The notes under the pieces are model-generated. The model saw nothing but the letters and a program-made list of their open reading frames with translations, had not been told where the DNA came from and did no database searches. Of a stretch of 64,000 nt of DNA, positions 12,370 through 25,299 are shown in pieces (within the stretch, counting starts at the first letter, position 1; every line of letters starts with the position of its first letter). The stretch is from Valencia hispanica (lineage: Eukaryota; Chordata; Actinopteri; Cyprinodontiformes; Valenciidae), in the NCBI GenBank assembly GCA_963556495.2, contig OY747713.1:36057961-36121960 (forward strand), given 5' to 3'. The translations under genes and the position numbers were made by a program.

Positions 12370-13235
12370 TTTTCACATCACATTACAATCACACCCAGGC
12401 TGTTATAGACCAAAAAAATGTATAGTGCATAATTGTGAAGTGGAATAAAAATGAAACATGGCGATGGCAGTGTGTGCCTGTATTCAGGCCTTTTACTTTG
12501 ATACCCCTGGATAAAATCCTTTGCAACCAATTGCCTTTATAATTAACCTGTATTTTAACTTCCATATAAATACAACACACCATTCATGTCGTGGCATCCC
12601 ATGCTGCGACAATGTTTGTCTTCAGCAGAGATAGGGTGGCAGCTCTGAGTTAATGGAAGATGGATGGAGCTTAAGACAGGTTCATTCTAGAAGAAAACCT
12701 GTTAGCTTTTAAGAGCTTCAATGTGAGGTTAATCTTTCAGCTAGAAAACGACCCTAAGCCTGTGGTCAGAGGTAAGTGGAATGGTTTAAATCAAAACATA
12801 TTTATGTGTTAGAATGGCCTAGTTAAAGTACAGACAGTCAATTGAGAACCTTTGGCAAGACTTGAAAATTGAAATTCTCGGGTGCTTTCCATCCAATCTG
12901 ACTGAGCTTGAGCTATTTAGCCAAGATTTGGAAAAAAAAAAAAAAATATGTGCAAAGCCACAGACATTACCCCACAAGACCTGCAGCTGTAACTGCATCG
13001 ATTGGTGAGTCTACTGAGTCATTACTCAGGGGGCTGAATATAAATAAAAGCCATAATTTTCAGAGGTTTATTTACGAAAAATATTAGTTAAAATACTTTT
13101 TACACCACCTCACAGTTATAAACTACTTTGAGTTGCTCTATCGCATAAAATCCCAATAAAATCCACAGATGTCTGTGGGCTCTAATGAGAGTAAGTTTAA
13201 GAGGTATGAACACTTTTGCAGGACACTGTGACTTT
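12370..13235 (+). mobile_element. Internally deleted Tc1-like transposon
   Basis: The left part (12370-12600) matches a Tc1 5' terminal region (GTGCATAATTGTGAAGTGGA, ACCCCTGGATAAAATCC). Most of the transposase is then missing. The C-terminal coding part resumes at about 12690-13000 (GACTGAGCTTGAGCTATTT). The right terminal region follows (CCCAATAAAATCCACAGATG, GGTATGAACACTTTTGCA). It is non-functional. Confidence 0.8.
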
Positions 13236-15616
13236 CGTCCTGGATCCTTTTTTGTTTCACAGCATAAATTTGGAGCTGATGGTGGAATCAAACCTCACAT
13301 GACAGCAGGCAGTAGAAAAATGCTTTCCCCCATAAACTTGAAATACGGTCAGCTTCCGAAGCAAAAACGCTTAAGCAAGACTTAGTTTAAGGTCGGCTAA
13401 TATTAGCCGACTCTTAACACCACCTCCCTCTGTGCTCACCCCACCACCCCACTCATTCCCCACTCATCAAATCAGACACAGTCACACGAGTGGCCCAGCC
13501 GTGGGGGTGGGTCGGGTGGATTAGCCTTGAACCCTTTGATTTTTCACTTTTTCCTTCTTCCTCCTCCTCTCTCTCTCTGAGGCTCATAAAAGGCTCCGTG
13601 CCGTGTGTGATGTGGCAGAGGAGCAAAGTCAGAATGGACTGATTACGGAGGAGCGCCCGCGTGCCTTTGAGTCATGGCACCAAAATACATTCTTTAGGTG
13701 CTTAAAAATAGTAACAGTTTGGCTTTTTAAAGTTTGTTTTTCTCCCTGGAAGACTTTGGGGCATCCTCTTCTGAGTTTTTTTTCTCTTTTAATGTAAATC
13801 ATAACCAGATTTTCTTTGCTTTTTTTCAACCCATCCCTAACCCCCCTTCCTCCTTTTATTCGCCTCTATTTTGTTTTTGGTTAGTTTGTTTAATCTTATG
13901 AAGAAAATTGACTTGGTGTGGGAAAGAGAGAATTCTTTTAGTGAGAAGTTAAGTTGTTTTGGAGTTGTGTACATAGCTTTTTTTCCCCTTTATCCCTTTT
14001 TCAGCACAGGAAGAAAAAGTGCCGGGTTGTGCCAAAACCTCATGAAGTACAGATAAAAAGAGCTGAGTGAGAGGGAGGCCGCAACACCACGACAAAGATA
14101 TGGGCTGTCCAAGCAAAGCGCTTTACAAATGACAATATCCAGGGGGAAGGTAGGGGGGGTATGGATTGTTGAAGGAAGATGGGCTCTGGGGCGGGGGGAA
14201 GTAACAGAGAGGAGTAGTGCTGGGGAGGGGGTTGAGAGGGGATGGATGATTGAGGAAACATCACCTCCCCCCCTTCCTTGGCCACATTAAAGACATGAAA
14301 AAGAAAACAAACAGAAAAACATGTCTGACATAGGGAGGCTGGTTTCCGCGGCGACAGCACAATGGCTGCCTGTGGCTCTTGGGGCCCTCGCCGTCCATTC
14401 TCGGGCCCAGCACCAGCGAAAGTCACCGCAGTCACAGGGCCCATCAAGCGTGTGTGAAACATGGTGAATGTCATTGCAGGCCCAGTGCTGTGGGAACTGT
14501 CATGAAAGGGACCCCACTCGGATGCCACAAAAGCCCCTTTCTGCTTCTTCTCCTCGGCTTTTAGCCTCTTTATTTATCTTTACATAGAGGAGGGATGGAG
14601 GGAGGGGGGGTCTGAAGAGGTACAACTCATTCTCACTCTCTGTTCTCGCTCTAGGTATCCTGGTCTCTCTTACAGATGGCATGACCCCCAGGTTCTGCTC
14701 TTCTGACACCTCAAATAGCAGCAGCCGGCCGCCATCTTAAACAGATACGCTTATTGCGTTGAACGGGGTGGTTCATATGCACCTCATATCAGCTCAGTCA
14801 GATGCCCCAAAGCACAATGTGTCCCTCCGGAGGCAACTGGGCATTCACAGAAGTGCCTCGTATATCCAGGTTAGTTGTTGAAAAGATGGGCAGACAGTTA
14901 GTGCCACAGATCTCAGGCATACCGTATGTGTCTAAAGAGGACATAATTCCCTCATGGCTTCAGCCTGGAGGGTGCCAAGGTACCCCAGTGCCAGTTCCCA
15001 TGCCAATCTAATGTTGATCACTGACTGAGCAGCCAGCATCTGTCTGATTATTACAATGGCCTCATCCTATGAAGGAATCCACTTACTTTGAGTACACATG
15101 GCAGTAGCAATTCCAACAGGGCACCATGCTGGCGACTACATTTGGTGTCTAGACAGGACTTGCAGACAGTCAACAAACATTTACTTTGCTTAAAGAGCTT
15201 TTGATGCTTCTTGTGGATAATTTGGCCCTAATACTATTTCGATAAGCCTTGTGAAATTAAAAAATGTGTGATAACATTGGAGTATTTCAATCTATTAATA
15301 ACAAATGTATCTGGCACAACTACAGCTCCAAGGACTTAAAGGCCTTTCACAGTATTTTCTAACCGTATTTTTATAGTCCATTTACATCACCATGACAGCC
15401 TTTTGTGCATTGTGTGGATGGAAAGTGAACGAGTTTCTGAAAAACATGCCTTCAATGATCTTGCGCAGAAATGTAAATTTATTAAAGAAATAAATATCTT
15501 TAAAACATTTTTAAAAATGTTAAAAGAAAAATACTTACCATGTCTTAAATAAAGGAAAGAAAATGCTCCCCCAGGTAACTATAATGTGATTTATACATTA
15601 CCTTCAATAATTTTAC

Positions 15617-15653
15617 GTACATACATAGATACATACATACATACACACACACA
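15617..15653. repeat. (ACAT)n/(AC)n compound microsatellite
   Basis: Units of ACAT followed by AC dinucleotides. Confidence 0.9.
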
Positions 15654-16185
15654 TTTTAAATTAATGAATTGAGATATTTGTGGAGATAGAAGTTGCCCAT
15701 TGTTGGAACATCAAGGGAGCAGTAATTGGAGTCCCACCATTTGACTAGTTACTGCTACTTCTGTTCAGTTACTCAGTGTGACATTAATGCAGAGAAACAA
15801 ACACGTTGTCCACTTAGTCCACAGAGCCAGTTCCATCTCACGGACTTTTCAAACAATAGCAGCAGTCATGCATCAGAAACAATGATTGCAGCCGAGCGTT
15901 TGGGGCTTATAAATTGTGGCCACAAACTGTCCACATTTGCGTGAGGGAGCAACGCGTATGCTTATATGAATCAGTTCCCCAAACTTGTGTGTGTTTGTGT
16001 GTGTCACTGAGTGCTAACACTTTTGTGCGTGTGTGCGCAAATTGTAAAAGTATGAGCTTGTTAATTCCAATAAGGGCCTTTGCCTTCTTGCGGCTTGGTG
16101 GGATGGGAGGGGGACATCTTGAAGTGGCTGACCAAGATCGCCAGAAATCTACCAGAATTCCATCCCACCGTGCAGTGCAAGCTAA

Positions 16186-16206
16186 CCCCCCCCCCCACAC
16201 ACACAC
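16186..16206. repeat. C-run and (CA)n microsatellite
   Basis: A run of C followed by CA dinucleotides. Confidence 0.85.
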
Positions 16207-19101
16207 TCCCCCCTACCCTGCTTTCTCTGTCCCTCTTATGTTGATCATCACCATCAGCCTTCCCTTCAACACCCCCCCAACCCCACCATGGAATCATCTT
16301 CACAGTTAATCTATTTATTGATTTATTTATTCATTCATCTACTTAATTACTTTCCGACACTCGCATGGTTTTTTCCTGCAAGTTGTTTCATTGCAGAGAA
16401 GCTGGGAAGACATGCTGCAAAGGAAACCAGAGTGATTTCATTCACTGGTGATGCAGAGAAGAAAGTTAAAGTTAATCTGTCTGAGGGGAGAGATGGGAGG
16501 GTGGACGGCAAATATAACAACAAAGACTTGAAGGCCTGACTTCATAGGCATCTCTTCTTTCAGATTTTCTGCTTTTTTTTCACTCCACTTTTCTGAAGCC
16601 GAAATGAGATCCAGATCTGAATCAAGGAATGATTGGTAACGAAAGGGTGGGGTGGAAGGGAGAGGGAAAAGGGATTTCTCTTTGTCCCGACTCACACTTC
16701 ACCACAATTCACCACCCTGCGAGCCCCCCTCAAGCGCCCTCAGGTCATGGCCATGTTGATGACTCACACTTGGGTATCAAAAACACACGCTAATGATCAT
16801 GTTTGTATTTTGCTTAATTGCCTTAGACATGTAATAAAAAGCTGGCAGAGAGAACCAAAATGCAACAACTGTGGGACTGAGATAAAATAAAAAGATCTGT
16901 CACAATTAAATTCAAAAAAAACATTTTACTGAGAAGAAAAGCAACAATAAAGGTGTTGAAATTGTGTACTGAAAAGATTCTGGCATCACTGGTAAAAACT
17001 TCTAAGAAAGCCTTAATGTACATGTCACATTGAAATATTCTGAAAATTTCCAACTTTAAGATTTTGCTGTTTTTTAAACTGCTTTAACGAAAAAAACCAC
17101 CGTTACTACTCCAGTTCAAACAAAATAAGTTGATCAAAGTGTCTCTGTGCTTTTAATTTTTAATTTATGCCTTACTCTTTAACTACGGTATACATTTTAT
17201 ATGAAAAAGAGGAAAATCAGGAAATAGCTCAACTAAATTTGATTTGTACAGTGAAAACCATACTTAAAGCTACTAGTCAGACATTTTTGTGAATTCAATT
17301 AAACTAACTTTAAATGTAGCATGTCACTGTAGCAATGTAGCATGCTCAGCTTTTCAGTTTGTTTTGCGATTTTAAAAATAGCTTTCATGTGCACATAACT
17401 CTGGTGACATCACATAAGGTGTAAGGCAACTGATCACTTAGTACTTTTGAGGACAGTGATCTGTATTTTTCTTGTTCTTTCCTTTTTATTTTACAGTACC
17501 TTTAAAAAAATCTTATTCTTAGGTGTTTATAAGTGTTATGTGCAGGAAAACCTTTTGGATGCATGATGTAGCATAGAATGGATTATAGGAAAAATTGGTA
17601 ACAAAATCTATATTGAAATCTGTCAAAAGTCGCTCGCCCGCTATAAGTATTTACTAATAAATCTTTATGGTCAATGTACACTTTTTTTTTCATATACCAC
17701 TTTTAAAACCACAATGTTGTATCAGAGAGCTTTACAAACCGGACACATAACTATCGAAACATTAAAAAGGAACATAAAAGGAAATCCTTGTATTTAAATC
17801 TATTAATGTGTAAAATGTTAAACAACTAATTAGCTCAACTGCTGGGGGTTCTTGTGATGTCATCTAATAAAACACAAACAAAATGGTATGAGCATTTTTT
17901 TCCTTTTAGGCTGTTTTTAAAACCCTATATTTTGTTAAACCCCACAGTGGAAATCAATATGTCATGGTGGGTTTTATTGTAGTTGAGCATTTGTTAATGA
18001 AAATAAATTTGCGCTGGATAGTGTCTGTTTTTAAGAAATGTTAAAGTTGCTGATTTTGACAAAAAAGGAGAATCAAGTCCAACATGTATTGAAGTTTTGG
18101 GCCACCTCCCACACAGGATTATAAAAGGGGGTAAAAAAAATGCAGCAAAGATGCATCCTGTTGTCAAAAGGTCACCATAAAAAATTATTTTGATGCTTTT
18201 ATGCACATATTTACCAGGGGCGACAATTATTATGGGGCGCTCTATATATTGAATTTCCTTTCTTAAACCCACGTGTTTGGAGATAAGTTAAAATCTTTAG
18301 AACTTAGTACAGCAAACTTAGGTTAAAAAAAAGACAATTTACTCGCTCAAAAAGTCCCAACAAAGATCTTGCAGTTCTGCATTGTAGCATGTTTAAACTA
18401 ACCCACCCTTCCAGTCTGCCTGGCAGGAAGAGCCACACTCAGCTGGGCATTGTGTTAAAGGGGGCATGCCACTTGGCCTCTCTCCGTCTTGCACACACAC
18501 ATATGCGCACAGTGCTGGGTCAGTCAGGCATCGCTCCTAACAACCGGCGCCTGGGCCTTGTGTTTCCATGGCAATCAGCACCAGCGATCTTCCCACGGTG
18601 GCAGCGGAACCCAGCGCCGAGTGCTGCGAGGAACCATGTGTGTGTGTCTGTGTGCTTGCATGAATGTGAGAGAATATAAAGTACTATCTTGTCCGGTGAA
18701 GAGCACAGATGTTCAGACACTCATTGGGCTGATTCCTCTCTTGACCCCTTTGCCATCGCCCCTCATGTCTGCACACATTGGCACGCAAACAGAGCATGCT
18801 CAAACGGTTTGGAAAAAGTTTTTACTTCATGTTGTGCATTTTCTTAGTGGAAAATGCCTGCAAATCTGGATGCAAAGTTCGGCTTTCTAGAGACAACATT
18901 CAGCACTTGGATCCAAGCATTTCAATAATTTTTTTTTGAAAATTATCCTGCATATATAACCATAATTTAAAATGAAAAAAAAAAAAAACTCAAGTTAGTT
19001 CACCTATAATAACTCCAAAATTATATTCCTACCACATTTAGTTTTAAACGTACATTCTTTAGGTTTGTGCATCATATTAAAGCTTTTTTGTAGATGCCTC
19101 A

Positions 19102-19108
19102 TTCCCAC
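19102..19108 (-). promoter_or_regulatory. RBPJ (CSL)-like motif upstream of heyl
   Basis: TTCCCAC on the plus strand equals GTGGGAA on the minus strand, the core recognised by the Notch effector RBPJ. It lies about 0.7 kb upstream of the heyl start codon. A second GTGGGAA lies in intron 1 at 20031-20037. Hey genes are known Notch targets, so the sites are plausible, but a 7-base match occurs often by chance. Confidence 0.25.
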
Positions 19109-19379
19109 AGTGTTAACTTCCCTCCTTGCTCTTGCTACCATTGTCCAACAAAGCAGCATAATTAAAAGGAGCATAGAAAGACAAAAGTGAGAAAACAAAA
19201 TAGGAAGATCGGAAGCTAATTGACTGAGGATGACTGAGCAAAGGGGGGGTGGAAAGATGGGAGGATGGGAAGATGGAAGGGAGGGTGACAGGCCAAGGAA
19301 GGGTAAATTAAAAGGAGGGAGGAGGGCCTGAAGAGAGGAGGCGGGGGAGCCGAGGCTGGCAACCCTGCCCCAAACTGCC

Positions 19380-19500
19380 AAAGTCCTACTTTGTCATTGG
19401 GTGGCTGTGACAGAGAGAGCAAGCCAAGAGAGACATAAGAGAGGAATAGACTCCGATTGGATGCCACTGATTGTGTAAAAAGGCTAAAGCAGCTTGAGAG
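19380..19500 (+). promoter_or_regulatory. Candidate heyl core promoter region
   Basis: Two inverted CCAAT boxes (ATTGG at 19396-19400 and 19456-19460) lie 300-400 nt upstream of the heyl ATG. They are followed by an AT-rich TGTAAAAAGG at about 19473-19482 that could act as a weak TATA element. The region between here and the ATG is purine-rich and would form the 5' leader, including CCAT-type repeats at 19719-19764. Confidence 0.35.
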
Positions 19501-19718
19501 TATTCTTAGTTGTCATGGGCCCTTGGGGGTTGCTCAAGAAGAAGAGCTCTGAGGGCACATGAAGAAGCTGCAACACAAGAAGAAGCAAAGAGAAGGGACA
19601 AGAAGTAACGAAGGAAAACAAAGCTTTTGTAATTGACAGCGCAAGAGAGAAACGCAAGGAAAACTTCCTCTGTGTCTCAGTGCCTCCGCTGAGAGAGCGA
19701 CAGCGGTCAACAACTCAT

Positions 19719-19764
19719 CCATCAATCCACCAATCCATCCAACCATCCATCCATCATCATCTAT
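19719..19764. repeat. (CCAT)n-like imperfect repeat in heyl 5' leader
   Basis: Imperfect ATCC/CATC units end about 30 nt before the heyl start codon. Confidence 0.8.
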
Positions 19765-19794
19765 CCAACGAAGGGGTGAAAGGCTAAAGAAAAG

Positions 19795-22700
19795 ATGAAG
19801 AGACCTCATGACTACAGCTCGCCAGACTCAGACACAGACGAGTTCATCGACGTGGGACAAGAGGACAGCTACTGGTGAGCATCCCCCAAGACACACCTGA
19901 GGCTGCAGCGCATATCCTCCAGAATAGAATTAACACTGCTACGTTCACTGGCTAAATATACATACTTGAATGATCCAAACATGTCGAGCTATGAGAAATG
20001 GGTGTCGCACAGCACTAAAGTTTATAGAGTGTGGGAAAACTGTCAGTTTTTCAGGCCCCAAAAAAATATAAAAAATGTTCATGTTAAAAACAATGATGGA
20101 TTAAAATGTTTGCAATCTACAAAGCTTTAAAGCATAATTTCACTGCATGGCAGTGTTTCTCATTTTAACGTGCTAAAACAATGAAAGAAAAGAAAATTAA
20201 CAATCAAGTATATAGTGAACAAAAATGAACTCTATTTATTCTTAGAAACTGGATGCATTTCATTTTAAAAAAAGAGGTAACACGGTATTACAATAGGAGA
20301 AGAAAAATACTGTTAAGAGGTCCGCTGGTTTTTTCTTCTTTTTTTGTTTAAAATGTAATATTTTTTATATGCAGTGCATATAAAACAAATGTAGGCGATT
20401 AGCATTTTATTTCTGAAATATACTGGACTTCTTTGATTTTACATCTGCAGCTTATGCACTTAAACCTTCCTGTGGCAGCGTCTGTACATAGCACGACAAT
20501 GAAAACTAACTCAAAAGCAAAAAAAAAAAAAAAAAGGCACTGTCAGATCAAACTTGTTTTGCATCATATTTTTAGAACTATCTGCTTCCCCTTTAGTTGG
20601 CTATATGGTCTGTTATTTTAATAGTTCCATTATGGTTTCTTGTTAAATATAACATTCAATGGAAAAAACAGTCTAAATTGTTCATTTTTCCCCCCACATA
20701 ACTGAATCAACATTATTTTATTTATAAAGAATCAGTTGGTAAAATAAAGCTTTAGGTTTGGCACAGATAGAAGTGATTTCTCCAGACACTTGAAACTGAA
20801 TGCAAAAGTGACCTTTTCAATCACAATCCTTAATCTAAGTTGTTTCAGTGTTGTGCAAAATGCCTGATAAACTGCAATAAATTACTCTGAACATAGCACG
20901 CTCTCCTTAAACGCCATTAAATCATTTACGTTTTTAGGTGAACTGGTCAAATTCCTTGGCAGAGAATTCCACACACATCTGGATTAAAGAGAATATTAAT
21001 GAACATGCGTGTTTCCAACACGTCTATCTGAAATTAAAAGGGACTTAGTTACATCACGAACACGAAGTGCGCCAGTAGCACAAAAAGGGGGTGGGGGTTA
21101 CGGGTTGGTGGGTTTAAAGAATTGGAACTGCAGTCTGATGTGCAAGTTGAGGACTGCGCTGCTTTTCCAAGGCCTTCATCATCAAAAATCAACCTAAACA
21201 AAAACAGTCTTCTGATTTGGCATCCCTCAAGTTAGAATCTAATAGAAGCACAATCTGTCTCTGCAGGGACAGTTTTGAAGAGAACTTCAAGCTGTGGAAC
21301 TCTTTTAGGGCATTTAAGATGAGAGTTCACAGACAAACATGATCCACCGACTGTACACGGAGGACCACAGCTCCCATGTTGCCTGTTGGAGCCTCCATTG
21401 CAAAACAAAAGCATTGACCCAGGGCTACGTAATTATCTTCCTAAAAGTATTTTCTCCAAGAAAATATGCAGCCAAATAAAAACCCAGTCTCATCTCTGTT
21501 ACTGCTCTGTACCCCAAAACCAATAGGATTTAAAGGGATTGATGTGCTATCCCTCTCCCTGTGTCACATTAAGGAGGGTAATAACAACAAGATGCTGGCG
21601 ACTCAATGTTACCATATTTTGTCTTTTTTCCATCTTCCTTTTTTTATTTACTCTATCTCCATAATGCAGCCCTGTCACCGGGTCCATGTCTCCAGGCAGT
21701 GCCTCACAGATTCTGGCACGGAAAAAGAGAAGAGGGGTGAGTGGAGCTTTGGATCTTCACTTTCTAAGACCCTTGTCTCCTGTGGTTTGACTCTTAAAGT
21801 CCCTCTGCTCTTCTTGTGGTGTAGATCATAGAGAAAAGGCGCAGAGACCGGATCAACCACAGCCTGTCGGAGCTGCGGAGACTGGTGCCAAGTGCTTTTG
21901 AGAAACAGGTAGATGCTCACGATAAAAATACAGAGGATGTCATGATGATTGGATCAATCAATTAGATGGCTTTCAGAGTGTTTTTGAGTAAAATATTCAT
22001 TTCTCCTTAAGGGTTCTTCTAAATTGGAAAAAGCAGAAATTCTGCAGATGACTGTGGACCATCTCAAACTCTTACATGCAATGGGAGGAAAAGGTACAAG
22101 GACTGAAATGCTTTGAAATGTGTTTAATTGCACATCGTCCCACTGACAAAGTTTTTAATAAAAGGGTGATTTCCATCTTAGGGTACTTTGATGCAAGAGC
22201 TCTGGCAGTTGACTACAGGACCCTGGGCTTCAGGGAGTGTGTTGGAGAGGTTGTACGATACCTAAGCTCACTGGAGGGGGAGTCACCAGACCCTATAGGA
22301 GCCCGCCTTGTTTCCCACCTCTCGCACTGTGCCAGTGAGCTGGACCCTCTTCTATTACAGTCACCCCCTGCCTCCACCTTTCCCTTTCCTCCTTGGCCAT
22401 GGACCTCCTTCCCACCGATTGCCCCTGCCTCGCAGGCCCCCTCCTCTCCTTCTTTCCCAAGTGGGCGAAGGGATCTTGCCCTGCTGGGGAGCTACCCGTC
22501 ATCTGCCTCGCTGCGTCTCGGCCCTCTGACTGGTTGCCAGCAGGGCGCCCCACCACTCCGCGGACCGACAGCTCTGGCCTCCATTCACAGGGTGGCCTCC
22601 CTTCCAACATCTCCTGCTCTGGGCCCCTCCAGACCGAACCAGCCGTCCCCTCACAGCACCACCTGTGTCTCACCTCTACCTCTCCCCACTGCTTCCTCTT

Positions 22701-22858
22701 CTTCTCCCTCTTCTTCATCTTCCACTTCATCCTCTGCCCCTCCACAAGTGTCCTTCCGGCCTTTTGCGCCTCTGGGTTCGCCAATTGCCCAGCGCAGGAG
22801 CTTAAGTGGAGCATCGAAGGGGCCACACGGGTGGGGGACTGAGATCGGAGCATTTTGA
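19795..22858 (+). CDS. heyl: heyl, Hey-family bHLH-Orange transcriptional repressor
   Basis: Five coding exons are seen: 19795-19874, 21670-21736, 21825-21908, 22012-22093 and 22182-22858. They total 990 nt and 329 residues, close to the human HEYL length. The N-terminus [20 protein letters not shown] is the conserved Hey start. Exons 2-4 encode the bHLH: basic region [18 protein letters not shown], with Gly where Hes proteins have Pro, and helix 2 [20 protein letters not shown]. Exon 5 opens with [19 protein letters not shown] of the Orange domain (about residues 105-150). It then has a Pro/Ser-rich tail with PPWPWTSF and a serine run (about 22690-22735), and ends GWGTEIGAF. The WPW motif, the FDARALAVD wording and the altered YRPW region favour HeyL over Hey1/Hey2. 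Hey proteins act in the nucleus downstream of Notch, binding E-box/N-box DNA as dimers. Intron 1 (1.8 kb) is the largest. No clear AATAAA was found nearby downstream. Confidence 0.95.
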
Positions 22859-25290
22859 AGAACATCTGTAACAAACTCTGTAAAGTGGACACAGACCTTT
22901 CATTTGCACCATGTAGCAAATATATATGAGCATTGTCTCTTTTGAGGGACTCTAAAAGCCATATAAGATGAAGAGCGAAATTTTAGATTCTTACAATCAT
23001 ATATGAAGGAATGTGAAGGAATTTCTTAGTTGTATCTATGTTCTTGTTTGACAAAAACACACATAGTGTCCTGCAGAGCCATATATGTTATTTCCCTCAA
23101 GAAAGGTTGAGGTTGAGTTTTGACTGAACTTTGAGCTGTGATATTTTTCCTTTTTTTTTTTGACATGTACACATTGATTACATTTTTTTGTTTTCCAGGG
23201 AATGTTTGACAAAAACCTCTATAAAGTTTAAGTGCCTTCACCCTTGTACGTGTTTCTGCTTTTTTCCACTGACTGCATGAGTAATAGCCAGCTTGTTTTT
23301 GCAGCTGTCAACACAAAGAGCAAAGGAATGGCAAAGAGACAGAGAGCTGTGCTCCTCGTTTATCCATATCTGTCACGTCTGCAAACACTGCCAACATGTT
23401 CCCCAGCCGTAACCCTCTTTGAGCATGTAAGCTGTCTCCAGCCATGGCTTATGGGAGCTGTGGTCTTGCGGCGGCAGAGGATAAACATGGTGGGAGATGG
23501 TGATGTTTTTGGGATGCCGCGGTGAGACAAACAGACCCATCACTGTGCCCTCTAATTGGAGCTCCCCTGTAATTAACTTTGTCCTTATATCTGCCAATGT
23601 ATCCCCCCCTCTGTTTCCCTGCCATTCTTTCGCTTCAATCTTGCGGTACACCAGCGGATATCTTCTCTCTCTCTGTTTGTCTGCTCCACTGTCTCCTTAA
23701 CAATGGATGGACAGAGGAGAGGAAGGGAAGAAGACAAGGGAAAACAAAAGGCATAGATCTTAAAGGCTGTGGTTGAGTGACTGATTCGGCATAGACGTTC
23801 AATAACAGGGTGGGAGTGGGAGGTAGGGGTAGGGGTTAGAGGTTGATGAGAGGGGCTGTGAAGGTTTAGATGGAAAGAAAATAGAATACTGTGAATTAAA
23901 GGAAGTTGGCTAAAACACAGTGTGCACAAGACATCTCTGAACAGTGATAAATGGCAGTTGCAAACAGTTGTTTTCTCTTGAAGCTCCCCATGGCCATGCT
24001 GTGTTTCACCAGAGCTGCACGACGGAGGGATGAGAGGAGTTTTGTGTGTGTTTATTGCTGGCCAATCCTTTGATCTACTTCAGGATGCAATGTCTGTGGT
24101 CTGTGGTCCCAAAAATGTGTGTGTTCCGCAAAGTGTGCACTGTTTATTTGAGTGAGTGTGCTAGTGCGTGCTTGAGCTGGTCCCCTTGTGCTTTCACTGC
24201 CTTTGTGTGTCAGTGTTTTATTTATGTGGTGTGCAACCCCTGTTGTGTGCCTGTGTGTGCATGTAACGTGAGTATTCAGAGCTTGGCGTCAGGACCCAAC
24301 CGCAGTGACGGCGTGGCTGTCGTGCGAGGCCGGCCGGCGGTCAGACGGACAGTATGGTGGTGGAATGTTCGTGGAGAGTGCCTACACACACACACATGCA
24401 TGCAAACACACACACACGCACACACACACACAGATACATAGTTATGGACAAAAACACAAGCTGGCTGGCACTATTCAATGCTCTGAGTAGAGGAGCCAGA
24501 GTCACTACCACAGCTTCCTGGAAGGACAACCACACTCACATTGCACAGGCTTTCCCACGGGGGAGGGGAGGCTCTGAGGGAGCAGAAAAGAAGAAGGGAA
24601 GGCAATGTTGGGCAAAGAAAGGGGGAAGTTCTGTGCATGTGAGGAAAGGATATGTGGAAGCTTAGTGAGGAAAAGAGGAGGGTTCTGTCAGGAGGTAGGA
24701 GGGGAGAAAGCAAGGGAGTTTATTGGAAAGTGACTATATATTTTCTTGTCTTCAAATAATCTTCTCATTTACTAAATTCAAACTGGACTGCTAGTTTGCA
24801 TTATTTTGTTAATATATAATTTTAACCTAGTTCTAAGTTCAGCTCAGTCAATTATAAATTAATATATTGATATTAATTTAATTAATAATTAATTTTATGA
24901 ACTAAGTTTACAATTCTAACATGAGGTAGCTCTCCTTTATTCACAAGCTAGCATATTTGATCATGGAATTGCCTAGCATCCATCTTACTCCTTTCTGTTG
25001 TTTTTGTTTACATACAATGTATTTTATAATGACAGAATTATTAATACAGCTACTCATTCAGCAAATCTGAAATAAAATTTGGGCTGAAATGCCCTCCATG
25101 TAGACAGCATTTGTAATTGTGGTTGCTTTTAACCTTCATGTTTCCATTAAGGTTAGTAAAATGGGAGTTTATTGTTTAGCCCTTTTAAGATAATTTTTTT
25201 TGCACAGTCAAAAATACACATGGCCTGTCTTTTTGGACAGAAAACGGCTAAAAAACTGTGATGCTCATTTAATAAAACCCGGACTATTTA
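22859..25290. other. heyl 3' flank, no further gene recognised
   Basis: The first few hundred bases should be the heyl 3' UTR. Beyond that no coding exon is convincing. A CA-rich microsatellite is listed separately. AT content rises after about 24720. Confidence 0.4.
24386..24433. repeat. (CA)n imperfect microsatellite
   Basis: CA dinucleotide tract with ATGCATGC and ACGC interruptions. Confidence 0.9.
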
Positions 25291-25299
25291 ATGACATTA

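Larger units (their letters stand above)
13240..19379. other. Long upstream region of heyl, no gene recognised
   Basis: About 6 kb without a convincing protein-coding exon or recognisable transposon. It has purine- and pyrimidine-rich tracts (about 14140-14270, 19230-19340) and short tandem repeats (see separate entries). The lack of mobile-element traces beside a developmental gene suggests it may carry enhancers. That is inference and would need cross-species alignment. Confidence 0.4.

Noticed and set aside
14040..14528. 162-residue minus-strand open frame upstream of heyl
   Set aside because: Low-complexity Pro/Ser text, no domain, no matching exon neighbours. Treated as chance.
22293..22919. 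208-residue open frame on the minus strand
   Set aside because: It lies antisense to heyl exon 5. Its Arg/Lys/Gly-rich composition mirrors the Pro/Ser-rich tail of heyl, and it has no splice context or domain.
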